A DNA stretch of 64,000 nucleotides from NCBI GenBank assembly GCA_964030785.1, contig OZ034967.1, forward strand, positions 50,305,533 through 50,369,532, given 5' to 3'. The notes under the pieces were generated by a model. The model worked only from the letters and a program-made list of their open reading frames with translations, made no database searches and was not told the DNA's origin. Each line of letters starts with the position of its first letter. The first letter of the stretch is position 1. Source of the stretch: Siderastrea siderea (Eukaryota; Cnidaria; Anthozoa; Scleractinia; Rhizangiidae). A program made the position numbers and the translations under genes. This document shows positions 10,855-23,570 of this stretch, in pieces.

Positions 10855-11429
10855 AACAATTAAATCAACCTGGTATTAAGTTGAATCTAAGCCTGCAAAA
10901 TAATTTTAAAATGTCTTAAATTGTGAGTCTTTAAAAAAGTTTGAAATTTCCTGGGCGGTAAACAGTATACTGTTTAACAATTAGTCTTATAGGAAGAATT
11001 GACTACGACTCCGAACTTCAACAGATGAATGCTCGTTTACAGCCTCCCTTTTTTATAACCATTTTCAATGAAGGGCCTACACGCGTCCAGTTTTGTTTTC
11101 ATTAAAGAAAATAAGTTGCGTTACCCATTTTTTCACTATTTTCATCTTTAAACCTTTAGACAACAAGTTCATTTACCTTCGAGAACACAAGATGTCACTC
11201 AAAAGGCAGTTACACCTACTTCTTCTCACTTCCGGTAATTAAATATTCTACTTCCGGTCAAGATGGCGGTCATTTAAAAACCCCCCTTTAACTTCTCTCT
11301 GATTGACTTTTCACAGTGGCTCCATATCAGATGTTTATAAGCATAAGAAAACCTTTATGTACACCAAATTTCATGCTTTTAACCCAAAGTGCACAATTCA
11401 TCTAAAATTCTGCACATAACCGCCTGACT

Positions 11430-13196
11430 ATAAGGAAAGAATTAACCCGATAGGTTTCCCTCCTTGATTTTCTTGTATGTACCAACACCGAGTTTGCTTT
11501 ATTCCAGCGCAAAGCAAACTTCTATTTTTTTTAAGTGGGGTTAGAAAGTGTAAAGAAATTGTGACGCTGCGTCGGTGGTCAAGTGAAACACAAAAGTTAG
11601 ATTTATCAGTGGAGTTGATCATCATAAAGAAATTGGCTACCATGAAGAAATCCAAAAGATGATCTTCCAATTGTCACCCCTTCGTCAGGGCGATTCCCTT
11701 GGACTAAAAAATATTAGGTTTCAGTTTACCGGAAAGAGGAAATCGAAGAGGTGACAAAGGGAAATGAATTTGCGACAAATAGACACCGAATAAATGCATT
11801 TATAAAGCTGTAAGGTTTCCACGCAGTCATTACAGCATCCAAGGAACGTCCGCTAGGAACGTCCCAACATCATATTGCACTAATCTTCCCACCCTCCACT
11901 TTGCCGAAAATTCGGTACGGACTGAAAAGCCGATAATTACTATCTCGCTGATTTTTATTGTTGATTCACCTGATCGCGGCAGTGTGATGTCAATCTTTGT
12001 TAGTCTGATTATATTAAAGTATATTGCTTTCACGGGTGTCTTCAGAACTCTCAGCGTCAGTCAGCAGAACATTAATTACCAAGTCTGCGTGCAAAACGTA
12101 GTAATCTAACATGACCGAGCAGGACTAACAGCATTTAACAATTCCTTTCTACAGAACTGGATTTCTTTCTTTGTCACAACACGTGCTTATCAAAGAAAAA
12201 GTTAATCCTGCGTGGATAATCACTGCGCTTCATTAATCATTGCATTAATTAAAACTTGTCAGGTATTATCATTATAATTTGCCGTGTCACGCCAAATCAG
12301 TACATAACTTACCGCTGAAGTCAGACAAGTTTATATGGGTTCCGATCTCCTGTTATCTTAATTCGCTATGAGCAGCCTCATGCAAATGTATCGTTCTGTT
12401 GTTGACAACAGTGGAAAAGGTATGGAGCTACACTAATTTTTTTTTTACGTTCATTCGGCTTGTCAGAACAACACCGGTACAGAGTAAACAGCAAATCATA
12501 TATCAACGACGGATTAATATCCTGTGTTATATGTTCTCGTAAGATTTGCCTTTTGACCAAGAAGAAAACGCTTTTTTATCATAGTGCACTGCAACTTTTA
12601 CCTTTAAGTTTAACAGTTGTTTAAAGACTAGGGTCTCCAAGCAAAAGTGTCTGTAAAAAGGTGCGTTTACTTGGCAAGAAGTCACGAAAACCGAATGAAT
12701 TGACAAGAACGTTTGAACTAATGCTGAAGTAATATTATCGACTTATAGAACTGTAATTTGAATATTTTAATGTAGTGAAACCTACAAGTAACTTCGAGAA
12801 CAAAGTGAGCAGGTGATAGTTGTGAAGTTCTTCATCTGACGGGCATTTACTGAATCGTGATTCAACTGCCAAAACGAAAACATCGTGATGTGTTGTGATA
12901 AAAAACATCGTGATGTGTTGTGATAAATCAGCGCATGACGAAAGTTCATGACATCATGGGCTATATAACGTCCTTAACAACCGCACTGGAAGACAAAATA
13001 GAATCAAAACAAAGCACATGCGCAGAAAACGTTCAAGTTTTTGTAATGCTAAGTTTTTTTGCAATGCTGTAATGTTGCAAGTTTGAGCTAACCCCTAGAC
13101 CTGATATTACTGATACTAACGTTTCACCGGAACACATGTTATGTCACTTATTACTAACTGGAGAACAGAGTCAGCTTCACAGTAATGTCACAATCA

Positions 13197-13197
<1 letters not shown>
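11430..13197. other. Intergenic spacer of unit 1, with degraded Penelope-like tail
   Basis: Aligns with about 26786-28690 of unit 2. At 11580-11705 a sequence related to the 3' end of Penelope-like elements is visible (a GATTTATCAGTGGAGTTGAT-type stretch, then a CCCTTCGTCAG core); its paralogue is at 26943-27060. At 12870-12925 a 26-base block around ACATCGTGATGTGTTGTGAT is duplicated directly in unit 1 but single in unit 2. No gene seen. Confidence 0.5.

Positions 13198-13288
<91 letters not shown>
13198..13288. repeat. (AAT)n microsatellite
   Basis: About 30 uninterrupted trinucleotide units. The paralogous site in unit 2 (about 28686-28703) has only a handful of units, so the array expanded after the duplication or contracted in unit 2. 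Open frames crossing it are artefacts. Confidence 0.95.
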
Positions 13289-13289
<1 letters not shown>

Positions 13290-13680
13290 CTTCTAAAGTA
13301 GAGTTAACTGTAATAACCCCTTACCTTGGAGATGTTTTATTTGACCTAGTTTGGACTTTTTCTAAAAGGAGTTTTCGTAACTCCGGTAGTAAAGATAAGT
13401 TTACTCTAAAATCGACCATAAAGAGTAAAGAAACTTCTTTTGAGAATTCAATTTCTTTGGAATTCTTTGAACAGAGAATTTCTTCTTCAGTTTGGTAGTT
13501 AAAATAACTCTCAGTAAATTATTGTGCCTAATCCGACTGTTTTAGTAGAAAACGTCACAGCGAAGATATTATTCTAGAAAGATTGAAGGGTTGACACGGA
13601 AGTTAATAATTAGCGACCAGCTGCAGTCCGTTTTTCAGAAGTTTCGAACAAAATTTCAGGCCCGAGAAGTATTTTGTTTT
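13289..13680. other. Intergenic spacer of unit 1
   Basis: Aligns with about 28704-29095 of unit 2 with few differences. No gene or regulatory element recognised. Confidence 0.5.
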
Positions 13681-14472
13681 TAATATCATGGGTGACAAAT
13701 TACTCCTTAATTTTGGCGCGAAATTTCAGCGTTAATTTATAATTTCACATGTTAAATTTCAAAATTGATATGACAACGGGTCTATAGCTCAGCGCCACGA
13801 TGGCGTCGAGGTTAATGATGAAGATGTTTTGTGCAGAACTAAAGCTATTCTGGAAATATTCATTAAGGACTCAATCGGTAATCTGTAAATTTTGACTTTT
13901 AATTGACTGAACTTCTCAGAAATCAACTGCGAGTCAAAAAGAAGAGATTATTTGTGATAGTGTGACAGCGAAAATTTTTGAACGGCGAGCCAGTTGCTGA
14001 TCGAATGATTGACCGCGAACTCAGAGAAGTAACTCAGCGGATTTGGGCACTTCTTCGAATGAAATAAAGGTCAGTTTTAAATACAAATTTGCTTCCGAAG
14101 TTTACTTTCGTTAAAACAAGTTTTCTGTGCGTATTTTGAATGCATTTGTGAAGCCTTGCTCGATGGAGCAGTGTGGTGCTCGATTCAGTGAATTTGCCGG
14201 ATAAAACGCGGATAACCTTTGCCAAGCTATTTTCTTTGGTACTTTTCAAGTAAAAATTCACAGTCTGGTGTATTTTGCTGTCGGGCACAAATACACGAAA
14301 TCGTCAAAGCGTGGTAAAAACCTCCCACAAGATTTTTTCATCATTTCACTCAGAAAAATGTGAACTTTAGCTAATCTGTGTGCTTTAAACTTTTCTATGC
14401 TTAGAGTTCTCGACGCGATAAACAAGTCAAAACCCTGACGATTGTGAGCGTAATTTGTCACCCATGATATTA
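13681..14472. repeat. Inverted-repeat block specific to unit 1
   Basis: Bounded by TAATATCATGGGTGACAAAT (13681-13700) and its inverse at 14450-14472. The whole stretch from here to about 14720 is absent at the matching point of unit 2 (about 29096). Two short minus-strand open frames inside show no known domain. Most likely a non-autonomous DNA transposon. Confidence 0.55.
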
Positions 14473-14476
14473 ATAG

Positions 14477-14634
14477 GTAATCAAATGGTATACTCGTGAA
14501 ATTAGAAAATAATTTCACTTGTGTTTTGTCAAAATTCTAATAATTTCCCTCGCCTAAAGGCTCGGGAAATTATTAGAATTTTGACAATACGCGCGTGAAA
14601 TTATTTCCTAATTTCACTCGTCACCATTTGATTA
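14477..14634. repeat. Long imperfect hairpin
   Basis: Arms of about 75 bases from GTAATCAAATGG to its inverse CCATTTGATTAC, with the turn near 14555-14560. Several small mismatches. It directly follows the preceding inverted-repeat block, and both are absent from unit 2. Confidence 0.7.
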
Positions 14635-14928
14635 CACATACTAATCATAAGTATAACAAAATTCTTGAATGTGATTGGCTATCACCAGCCATGATTTGAG
14701 CGTTAATAGGACAGTTAATTCGTGTTTTAATCGTCTGTTGGCAGTTTTTAGTTGAAATTATTGCAACCCAAATTATAACTATTTTAATATTGATAAGCTT
14801 TCAAACTCAATACAGGGCCGTAGCCAGAAAAAATTATGACTGACGCAATGTCCATGGTTAAATTCTCTTCCTAGGTATTTAGGTGTTAAACGAAAAAAAC
14901 GACTGAGAAAACGAAAAAAAATGACTGA

Positions 14929-15465
14929 AGGTGGATTTCCACTGTTGCGTAAATTTTACGTGCGTACACGCGTGGATTTAATTGGCTTTACGTGCGTAAA
15001 TAAAATTAGAGACGATGTATGAACGGCTTACGTAAACGTAAAAAGTTAAAAACGTAAAAAGTTAATAATAATAATAAATAATAATTAAAATTTATATAGC
15101 GCCTATCCAATTCTGCTCTAGGCGCTTCACAAAAAGGTTAAGAATATTAAATTAAAAGCTAAATTAATGTGTAAACAAAAATTAACTCTACTAGGAATGA
15201 TAAGCTTTTTTAAAAAGATAGGTCTTAAGTTTGGATTTAGAAATATTCAAACTGTCACATGAACGGATGTTGTCAGGTAAGCTGTTCCAAAGGTCAGGAG
15301 CAGAAACAGCGAATGCTCTAACAGGATTCAGGCGTTGAAAGTTTTCAACTTTTTACGTATACGTAAGCCGTTCATACATCGTCTCTAATTTTATTTACGC
15401 ACGTAAAGCCAGTTAAATCCACGCACGTACGCACGTAAAATTTACGCAACAGTGGAAATTCACCT
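14929..15465. mobile_element. MITE with long TIRs and TGA duplication
   Basis: Arms of about 125 bases start AGGTGGATTTCCACTGTTGC and contain repeated TTTACGTGCGTA-like words. TGA flanks both ends (14926-14928 and 15466-15468). The interior holds a short AAT tract and a stretch beginning TATAGCGCCTATCC that is shared with unit 2. In unit 2 the left arm and interior survive (about 34290-34707) but the right arm is gone. The insertion predates the duplication. No ORF. Confidence 0.7.
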
Positions 15466-15924
15466 TGAGGCAAGTGCCTCGGTTTGCCTCGTACTGGCTA
15501 CGGCCCTGCAATAGAATTTCAATATTGTGTAGTTTGTTCGATGTGTACACAAGACAGTTTTTCGGGTTTAGCTTTTAAAATCTATAGAAAGTGGATTAAT
15601 TGTGCACACAAACAGTCTTTCAGGCCCGAAATATTAATTTGTAAGGAAGGTTTTAAAAACGCTTTGGTGCCAGTGATCGACACTTAGTAAAGAAAACTTC
15701 GCTGACCAAATTTTAAATAGTACTTAGCAGCCTGGCCGCGTGTCCGTGACGTCAAAATGTACAACAAGACCAGCAGTTGGGTAACGTGGGCTCTAAAAAA
15801 CGAGCCCATGTTTTTCAAAACGTGGGCAGGCGTCAGTGCTTTATTTTACTACTTTCAGTAACTTGGATTTACCTTCTCTATCGCAATTTTTGGGCTTGGA
15901 AATGTGTGTTTTTCTTTCCATTAG
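15466..15924 (+). other. Putative 5' region of copy B
   Basis: An open frame runs from a TTG at 15777 into the first recognised exon and contains a hydrophobic stretch, but it crosses a good acceptor (TTTCTTTCCATTAG, ending at 15924), and the equivalent frame of copy C has stops. I treat it as intron. A start codon and first exon for copy B could not be fixed. An ATG at 15758 followed by a possible donor GTAACG would splice out of phase. Confidence 0.4.
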
Positions 15925-16300
15925 ATAGCCCTAAGCCTTCGTCTCGAGGAACACAACGAAGCAACACATCCCTGACCAAAGTCAAACCATGGGTTGACGA
16001 TGATTCTCTGGAGCTCATCTCAAACCTGGGAAGCGGCAGGGGACCGCGGAAACTCATTCAACCATTTACTCCTGAAAGCGAAACTAAGGCCTTTAAGCCG
16101 GTACAAAATGGTTTGCACTTTACAAACAGCGCCCTCGAGGGTGGAGAGGATTTGAACGCCACGGACAAAGAAGGTCTGTCTCTTCTTCACCGAGCTGTTC
16201 GTGCTAATGATATTAAAGCAGTCACCTTTCTGTTGGATAATGGAGCGGACATCGACATTAAGGGAAAGGATGGATTTACCCCTCTTCATGGTGCCGTACG
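15925..16300 (+). CDS. TRPA1-like: Copy B exon 2: N-terminal region and first ankyrin repeats
   Basis: First recognised exon, 376 bp, starting with a split Asp codon then SPKPSSRG. A Ser/Thr-rich N-terminal stretch leads into ankyrin repeat 1 (LLHRAVRANDIKAVTFLLDNGAD). Donor GTATGT. The frame ends in a phase-2 split Arg codon joined to the next exon. Confidence 0.85.
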
Positions 16301-19300
16301 GTATGTATTTTCTATTCTTTTTGTATTTTGTTAGTGTCCACAATTAGTTTTTCAAAAGCTAAATACCCAGACTCTACTCAAGTACAATGTAAGACGAAGC
16401 TGATTAGAAAAAATGTTTTATTATAAAGTCAACTCCTGAAAAAAGTAGTTAGTTCGGTCCATCGGTTACTAGGAAGCCTTCTGTCTTGTAGGATATGAGG
16501 TCACGATAGCCGTGTAGTAGGGGACCAACAACAGCCGAGCGGTTTACTGCTCAAATCCAGGCCAGTCTATGTAAAAATAGGATACACTTCCCTTTTTTTC
16601 TACGTCTGAGGTAACGGTAGCAGTATTTAACGAGGATAACTCTTTACAACCTTACGACTGACACAGCTTGTGGCACTGGGATTCCCGATGGGACTGAAAT
16701 GTGAAAATGTTAATTTCTATGGAGAGAGTAAAACCTGACATTTCAACCCTGAGAAAAACCCTCCGACAAAGGACGAACAACAAACATAACCTACAAATGA
16801 CACTGAAAATTTGATTTATCAATTGGCCACCACGACGAATTTGAAAAGCTGAAGTTTCGAGCGGCCGCTAGCCCTTCGTTAAGGCGAGTCACGGAATGGT
16901 GGGTTGTGTGTTACAACCGATAACCTTCAACTGGCGGAAAATATGCTTGGAAATCTGTCCGCTGACATTGTGTGTTTCGAGAAGTGAAACTGGAGGCCTA
17001 TGTACTATGTCATTACCTTTAAAATCTTTCAGCAACGCTGCATCCAAGCACTTTACGGGATCATTCAAGTCCTCAGATTTGACTCAAAGTAACTTTGTCG
17101 AATTTTCCAATTTTGCTATTGTCCTCGATCAAACCATTCCATTAAATTCCGCCGAATTTTGTGCACGGACATGACAGACACTGACTGTGAATTACTGGGC
17201 TATTTCTTGGCTGACAACTTCTGTGCACGATATTATTTACTTTTAAGGTTTGAGAGAACAGAGATTGTTAAACTTCTGCTTGAAAAAGGAGCCGATCCGA
17301 TGATACCAAGCAACAGCCTGCTGACACCACTCCATTCAGCTGCCCGAAGAGGCTTTTTGGATATTTGCAGTCTTCTATTAAAAGACCCTAGAGTGGAGCC
17401 TACTGTCGGTTTAGGAACTGGAGGGGTGCAGCCGTTTCACTTGGCCTGTATAAGTGGAAATCGGGAATTGTGCGAGTTGTTTTTAAGAAATGGCGCCGAC
17501 ATAACGTCCAATTCAAGAACCAAATACACTCCTCTCCACGTGGCATCTTTTCAAGGGCACGAAGAAGTTTGCCATCTTCTTATCGAAATTGGTAACTGTG
17601 TCGTATTACGCAAGCGTAATGTCATAGTTCGTGGTAATGTTCGTAGCCTCGTGCAGCGTTCCCGTGTTTTTTTGTGTTAGTCAGCCACGCACGCGCGAAT
17701 TGTGAACCGTTACATAAGCCGCTGTTTTTTTGCCACTCTCAAACCGAAGAAGGCCGAAGCTTTTCCGCGAAATGTCTTTTTCAAGTTTTGTTGTAAACGT
17801 TGTTTTACAATTCACTAGTCAGAGCCAGGAAGTCCATGAATTTTTTATGCCATATCCTGACTGCAATTTTAGTATTTTTCGTTTAATTTAGCACACTTCC
17901 TTTTGCACATTTGCACATTTCATTTTGACGTCGGGCCCTTTTTTCATAGTTTTTCAAAACCATAGCTTTTCACAGACCTTTTATTCAAGACCATAGTCTG
18001 TTAGTCGACATCTTGTTTCTTTTTTCATGTTTTATATTTAAAGCTCTATATGCCATCTATTACAACAGCTTCCAAAAGGCAGCTTGACTTACGTGAATTT
18101 GTGAGTGAATCAAACACAGAGGGTTACACGGCTCTTCACTTCGCTTGTGAGGGAGGACACGACGGAGTGGTAGACTTGTTGTTACGTCATGGTGCGGACC
18201 GTGAAGCCCTCACCTTGGTATGGTCTGCATCTCCACTTCATATAGCAGCTAAACATGGTCACCTATCATCAGTCGAACTGCTTGTACTTTATGGGTCTGT
18301 TATTGACATCAGGGATGGAAAGCTAAGAACACCACTTCACAGGTACAGTATGTCCATATTAAGAAATTGTCCTTTTAAGGGGAAGGGGGGGGGGGGGCAG
18401 CCTGGATGTGGGAATTACACTTAACGTCGTTTTGTTTCCATTTCACACAACCTCAGTGCCCATGTCAACGGGCGGTAGTTTTGCTCCCATGCTGCTCTAT
18501 TGTAAGCAGCAGGCGCTGCCTCTGATCAAGAATTCAAGCCTCTCCCTCCCAGTTCCTTCTCAGCAGTTCATCTCTAGCTCTCTCACGTGTGCCTTGACCA
18601 ACTTGATAGACTTAGGGGGATCTCATAGCTCTCGATAATCTCCCACAATAATTCCCTGTGCATGTGGACAGTATTAAAGGCGTACTTATGGTAACGAAAC
18701 ATACAAACAGCTTGATTGTCCACAATGTTACTGACCAGGTCGGGCGTTTTTCTTGCTCTCCGAAACCCTGCTTGCTCTTTCCGTAGCTTTGATGCATGAC
18801 GACCATCTGAAATACTTCTTAACATTACCTTGCTTAGGCACTTTTATAACAGTTATAGGCATCATGGTAATCCTCCTGCGGGTTTTCAAAATAACCTTTG
18901 CCACAAATTGTGGAAACAATGACTTGATGATCTAACTGAAAGAAGCTAGAGTTGTGAAGAAAGAAAAAGCTGTTTGATTTCACCAGTCAGAAGCCTGGTT
19001 TGTGGTTGATGGGCACCTGATCAACTGAGCTAAGCAGGCAGCGGTTACAGAAATGATATTTTGTACTACTCCATCTCTATCAAGACGTTTCCAGGCCTGA
19101 GGAGTAAAATTGGAACGGGATCCAACATTCTTTTACACTGGGAAATAGGTTTTGAGTTACTGGGACTAGGAAAAAAATGCTACTGGGGAAATGTAATTAT
19201 CAAATGCACATGCATCCTCTCTAATTTAACAATCAGTTTAAATTACGGTTATCTGGGATTTTTTGCTAGTGCTGCAACGTTCAATCACAGCCGTATAGTC

Positions 19301-22300
19301 GAGATTCTTCTTGAGTCAGGGGCTGACCCGGAAGCTAAGGACGAGTTAGAGATGACACCTCTGCTGATGGCTGTCACTCGTGGAGCAGTTGAAACTGCAA
19401 AGCTGTTGCTGGACCGAGGAGTCGACATCACTGCCAACGATTCTTCACTCAACAGTGCTCTCCATTTGGCTATCGTGTATGGACGGCCTGAAATGGTGAA
19501 ACTGTTGCTAGAGATGGACAAAGATGGAGTTCTAGTGCGAATGAGAGACAAAGATATGAAGACCATAACACATTTGGCAGCTGGATTGGATACTTCTAAG
19601 GTACTAGTTCCTTTTGTTAGAAAATATTCGGTTATAGAATTCTTTGTCTTGAGAGGGTCTATTGTCATAACGAAGGTAATTACGTTACAAAGGTCACTAT
19701 CCTCGTATTGATGCTTTTGGTGATTTTCAAGTGATCGTTTTTATCTGTTTTAGATTTTAGAAATTATTCTGGAAAATGAAGCGTGTCTAAAAGCACGTGA
19801 CGTTGAAGAGAAGCTGCCTCTTCATATTGCAGCCGAAACAGGCTCCCTGGATTGTTTGCTTGCTCTCTCTAAATGCCCAACCATTACATCTCTTTTGAAT
19901 GAAAGAGCCGAAAATGGTTCGACAGCTCTTCATCTTGCTGCCAGCAATAAACACTCGTAAGTAACGAGAAACTTCCACTCTATCACGTGAACATTTTTGG
20001 AGTGCACGTAAGCAGTAATAGATTGATTAGATTGGTGGACTGATATTGAGGAATTGTACAGCATTGTAATAGCGTTGCCTTCTAGTCGTGAATACGTTGG
20101 ACGTTATACCTAAAACCTGGTTTCTACTATGGTGTTGTATTCGTAGAGAAGAAAATTTGTCCTGCATGATCTTTCTTCACCCAGGTGTATAAATGGATTC
20201 CGTTGAACCGTTAGGAAAACAAAACAAACGATATCGGGGCGTTGGGGGTTGTCAGGAGGTGGGGCGGTGATGAAGTTGTAAGGGGGAACCTAAAATCGAC
20301 TAACATTCCATCAAGGGTAAGGGAGGAATGTTTATGGTCACTTCATGCTGAAGAAACTGTGGAAAACCGCCAGCAAAATTAGCAAGCCTTCTCGATCATA
20401 CTCTTTTGTTAGTTTTAGGAAGAGTGACCCATTCAGCTAGAAATCTGATGTCAAAAGGGGCCCTGCATCAAAGCATTGACTAAACAGATAAAAACAATAC
20501 AGTACAACATGTTTAAAAGCCTGTTTTCGTGCCTTGTTTACACGCAAGCAATCTGTCAAGTGAAAATCTCATTGGATCGTTCACATATTTATCAATTTTG
20601 TCGCTCGATTATGCACCTTCCAAAAGTGACTTTCCCACGCTATAACTAGTGTATTAGATAACCATGAAATGTTATTTCCAGAGAAACCTGCGAGCTTCTA
20701 CTTTTAAAGGGTGCTGATGTCACAGCAAAAGCACAGGACAATTTCACGCCGCTTCTTTTTGCTGTCAAGGCGGGCTCATTAGAAACAGTCAAGGTTCTAC
20801 TTCATCCTCTGCTACCTAATACACTGGAAGAGACGGACGACGGTCAAAACACTTCACTTCATGTTGCCTGCAGGTACAATCGCCTCGATGTGCTCCAGTT
20901 CTTGTTGGACCAAGGCGCTGACGTAACGGCCAGAAATAACAGGAACATGACTTGCCTTGATGTTGCGATTGAGTGGGAAGCTGCGGAGGTAGCAAAGACA
21001 CTTTTGAAGCACCAAAGGTAAGTTTTCAAATGGTCTAGTGGGACACACATGTCTATGGGTGTAACGATGTTTATTTGTTTCTTTTTCTGTATGCCTTCGA
21101 GAATACACGATTGAGTGCTAATTTTGTAAGGAATTGTCGAGTACCATGGCTTTCTCTTTCATAGGAATGGCATCACATTTGATAACTGGAAAATGACATC
21201 AATTATACCAGACTGAGAAAGGTTTTAAGCTTTTTAAAGAAGCCAGCGAAGCTGTCCTTCTGGGCCTTCCATTTTCCTTCCAGTTTTTCTCCCCTCCCCC
21301 TCCCCCTTAGGAAGGGGACCTCATCAGGTCCCCTTCCTAAGTTATACCAAATCATCAGCATGAAAAAAACCTTCAACTTATGGTTTTTGGTTTAGGTGGG
21401 AAGAAGTGATGCAGTTCTCACCGGAGACTGGTGCCTATCCTATGAGGAAATTAGTAGAAAAACTACCTGATGTAGCGGAAGTTGTTCTTGATAAGTGCAT
21501 AACTTACAGCCCCCTTCCGCCGTCGCATGAAGACTTTACTATCGTATTCAATTTGCGTCATCTGGATCCGGACGCGGATTGCGTTTATGAGACTGGCTTC
21601 GTCCCAGCAACCATGGCGAAATTCAGGCGTGAAAAATTGTTGAATCATGTTGTCTCCCAAACTTTACTGCGATATAAGTGGATGATGCTCGGAAAGTTTC
21701 TTACCATCTTCAACATTCTGTGGTTTGCAATTTTCGTCATCTTGTTCTCTTGCTTCGTTGTGATGGAAAGACGCAGAAGCATACTATTCTCGGACACCTC
21801 TAATACAACAACGATTGACGAAATAAATGAGAAATCAAACTTTGAAGAGACAGCGCCGCGTCTCATATTAGTATTCTTAATTTTTCAGTTGATAAAGGAA
21901 ATAATTCAACTACTATGGCTGCGCCTGGCATATTTTAAGGATCATACAAACTTGCTTGATTTGGTGATGTACGCGACGGTGTGGTTGTTTATCTTTCCTC
22001 GCGTATTTGGAGAAGAATTCTTTAGTATTGAAACGCAATGGAATGGCGGAATAATTGGCCTTTTTCTGAGTTACATCAATTTGACCTTATGTTTTCGTCG
22101 TTTCGGTGGTCTCGGTTTGTACGTGACAATGTACGCCGAGGTCCTCTGGACGTTTATCAAAGTGATATCTACCTTCCTTATTGCTTTGATAGGCTATTCA
22201 CTGGTATTCTATGTTCTACTTGGCCACCAGGTAAGTCCATTTGAGTGTCGCCTTACTCAAGTTCTTGGCTGTTGATAACAACCAGTTGCAAACCTACACG

Positions 22301-23536
22301 ATAGTTTTAATACCTAGGGCCTTGAAAGAGTGTCCTGAAGGGAAGGGGGTATAGATCCCGTTTACCAGCCTTTTTTTTTTCCAAAGTCCATTTCCTAATT
22401 ATAATTTTGTCAAAATCCCATTCCAAGTAACAGTTCTTTCTATTGGCAACATCCCAATCCCAGTGCCTCAAATCCGATTACCCCTTCAGGCCCCTTTTGA
22501 AAACGCAAAGTAGAAAAGCTAGATCTAAGGATCTGGAATGAGAACTATTCCAAATTTTCTTGAAAATGGTCGCTTACATTCAACGGTAACTTGAATTCGC
22601 TTATTTGCTCCTCCTAGGGTAATTTCTCAAGCTTCATGTTATCTCTGGGCAAGATTCACGTGATGATGCTTGGGGAACTCGACTACAGTGATATGTTAGT
22701 GGAACATATTGTGGAAAACGCCACTGTACCAGGGACAAATACCCTGTATGTTCCCTTGCCTGGCCTTACGATCGGTCTGTTCTTCACGTTCATTTTAATG
22801 GTCTCTGTTGTTCTCGTCAACTTGCTGGTAAGTATGTTTACGTTCTTGCTTAAATGACCGAAATTTAATGTGATGTCATTCACGGTACAACGTGAACCAC
22901 GTGTCCTCCTTTAAATATGCTTTCGAGGCAATCGACTGGCTAATCTCAATCCGAATATGACATCCCGAAACCCAACCTAAAGCCATAGACGAACTTTCCC
23001 TGAGGCTATTTTAGACGACAGATTGGCTGGTTGATCCCCACGAAAGTATGTGAATCGCCAAAAAGTGGTCTTGCCTTTGCGGGTCGCACTTTTACTACTG
23101 ATGTGCTTACTAGTTTAGTGGTTGCAGGTGATAAATCAGTTTGAAGATTTGCCCTTTCCTTAGTCAACCGCACAAAACTTTCACCGGAACATCTTAAGAC
23201 TCAGTAAAACTATTACATCGCACCCTGTAAGTAAGGTGTCACATTTCTCACACATCGAGCAAGGAATCATCATCCCCCTTTAACTTCATTATCGCCATCA
23301 CTATCATCCTCGTCATCACCATCAACATTAACTTCAACATTATCGTGACCATCACTAACACTATCGCCATCAACATAACCATTTCCGTTACCACCACCAT
23401 TACCACCACCACCACATCAACATCACTGGCATCCTTACTACCTTCATCGTCACTACCTTCGTCATCACTATACCCATCACCATCACCAACACCGTCACAG
23501 CTACCATCACCGTCGTCGTCACCGTCGTCGTCGTCG

Positions 23537-23570
<34 letters not shown>

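Larger units (their letters stand above)
9470..10860 (-). mobile_element. Penelope-like element fragment inserted in element 1
   Basis: On the minus strand the order is a GIY-YIG endonuclease domain (10465-10854), a long AT-rich 3' region, a hammerhead-like motif (9825-9861) and TCTA/TA microsatellites (9631-9690). This is the 3' end of a Penelope-like retroelement. The reverse transcriptase is missing, so the copy is 5'-truncated. Exact limits are uncertain by tens of bases. Confidence 0.65.
7558..11426 (-). mobile_element. Academ-like TIR DNA transposon, element 1
   Basis: Terminal inverted repeats start CAGGCGGTTATGTG and remain similar for roughly 90 bases. The flanks show a 3-bp duplication, ACT, at 7555-7557 and 11427-11429. 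Imperfect inverted similarity continues inward and includes ETS-like CCGGAAGT and YY1-like CCGCCAT words. The element encodes the C-terminal half of a nuclease/CXC-domain protein on the minus strand and has been interrupted by a Penelope-like fragment (about 9470-10860). The 3-bp duplication, pyrimidine-purine ends and XPG-like nuclease suggest the Academ superfamily (AcademX type). That assignment is inference. It is inactive: the gene has no N-terminus. Confidence 0.7.

Noticed and set aside
13136..13498. Open frame with a long Ile run
   Set aside because: It reads through the (AAT)n microsatellite. The paralogous site has a short tract and no conserved frame.
15777..15924. Hydrophobic N-terminal extension of copy B that could be a signal anchor
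   Set aside because: It lies upstream of a strong splice acceptor, starts with TTG, and is not conserved in copy C, where the frame has stops.
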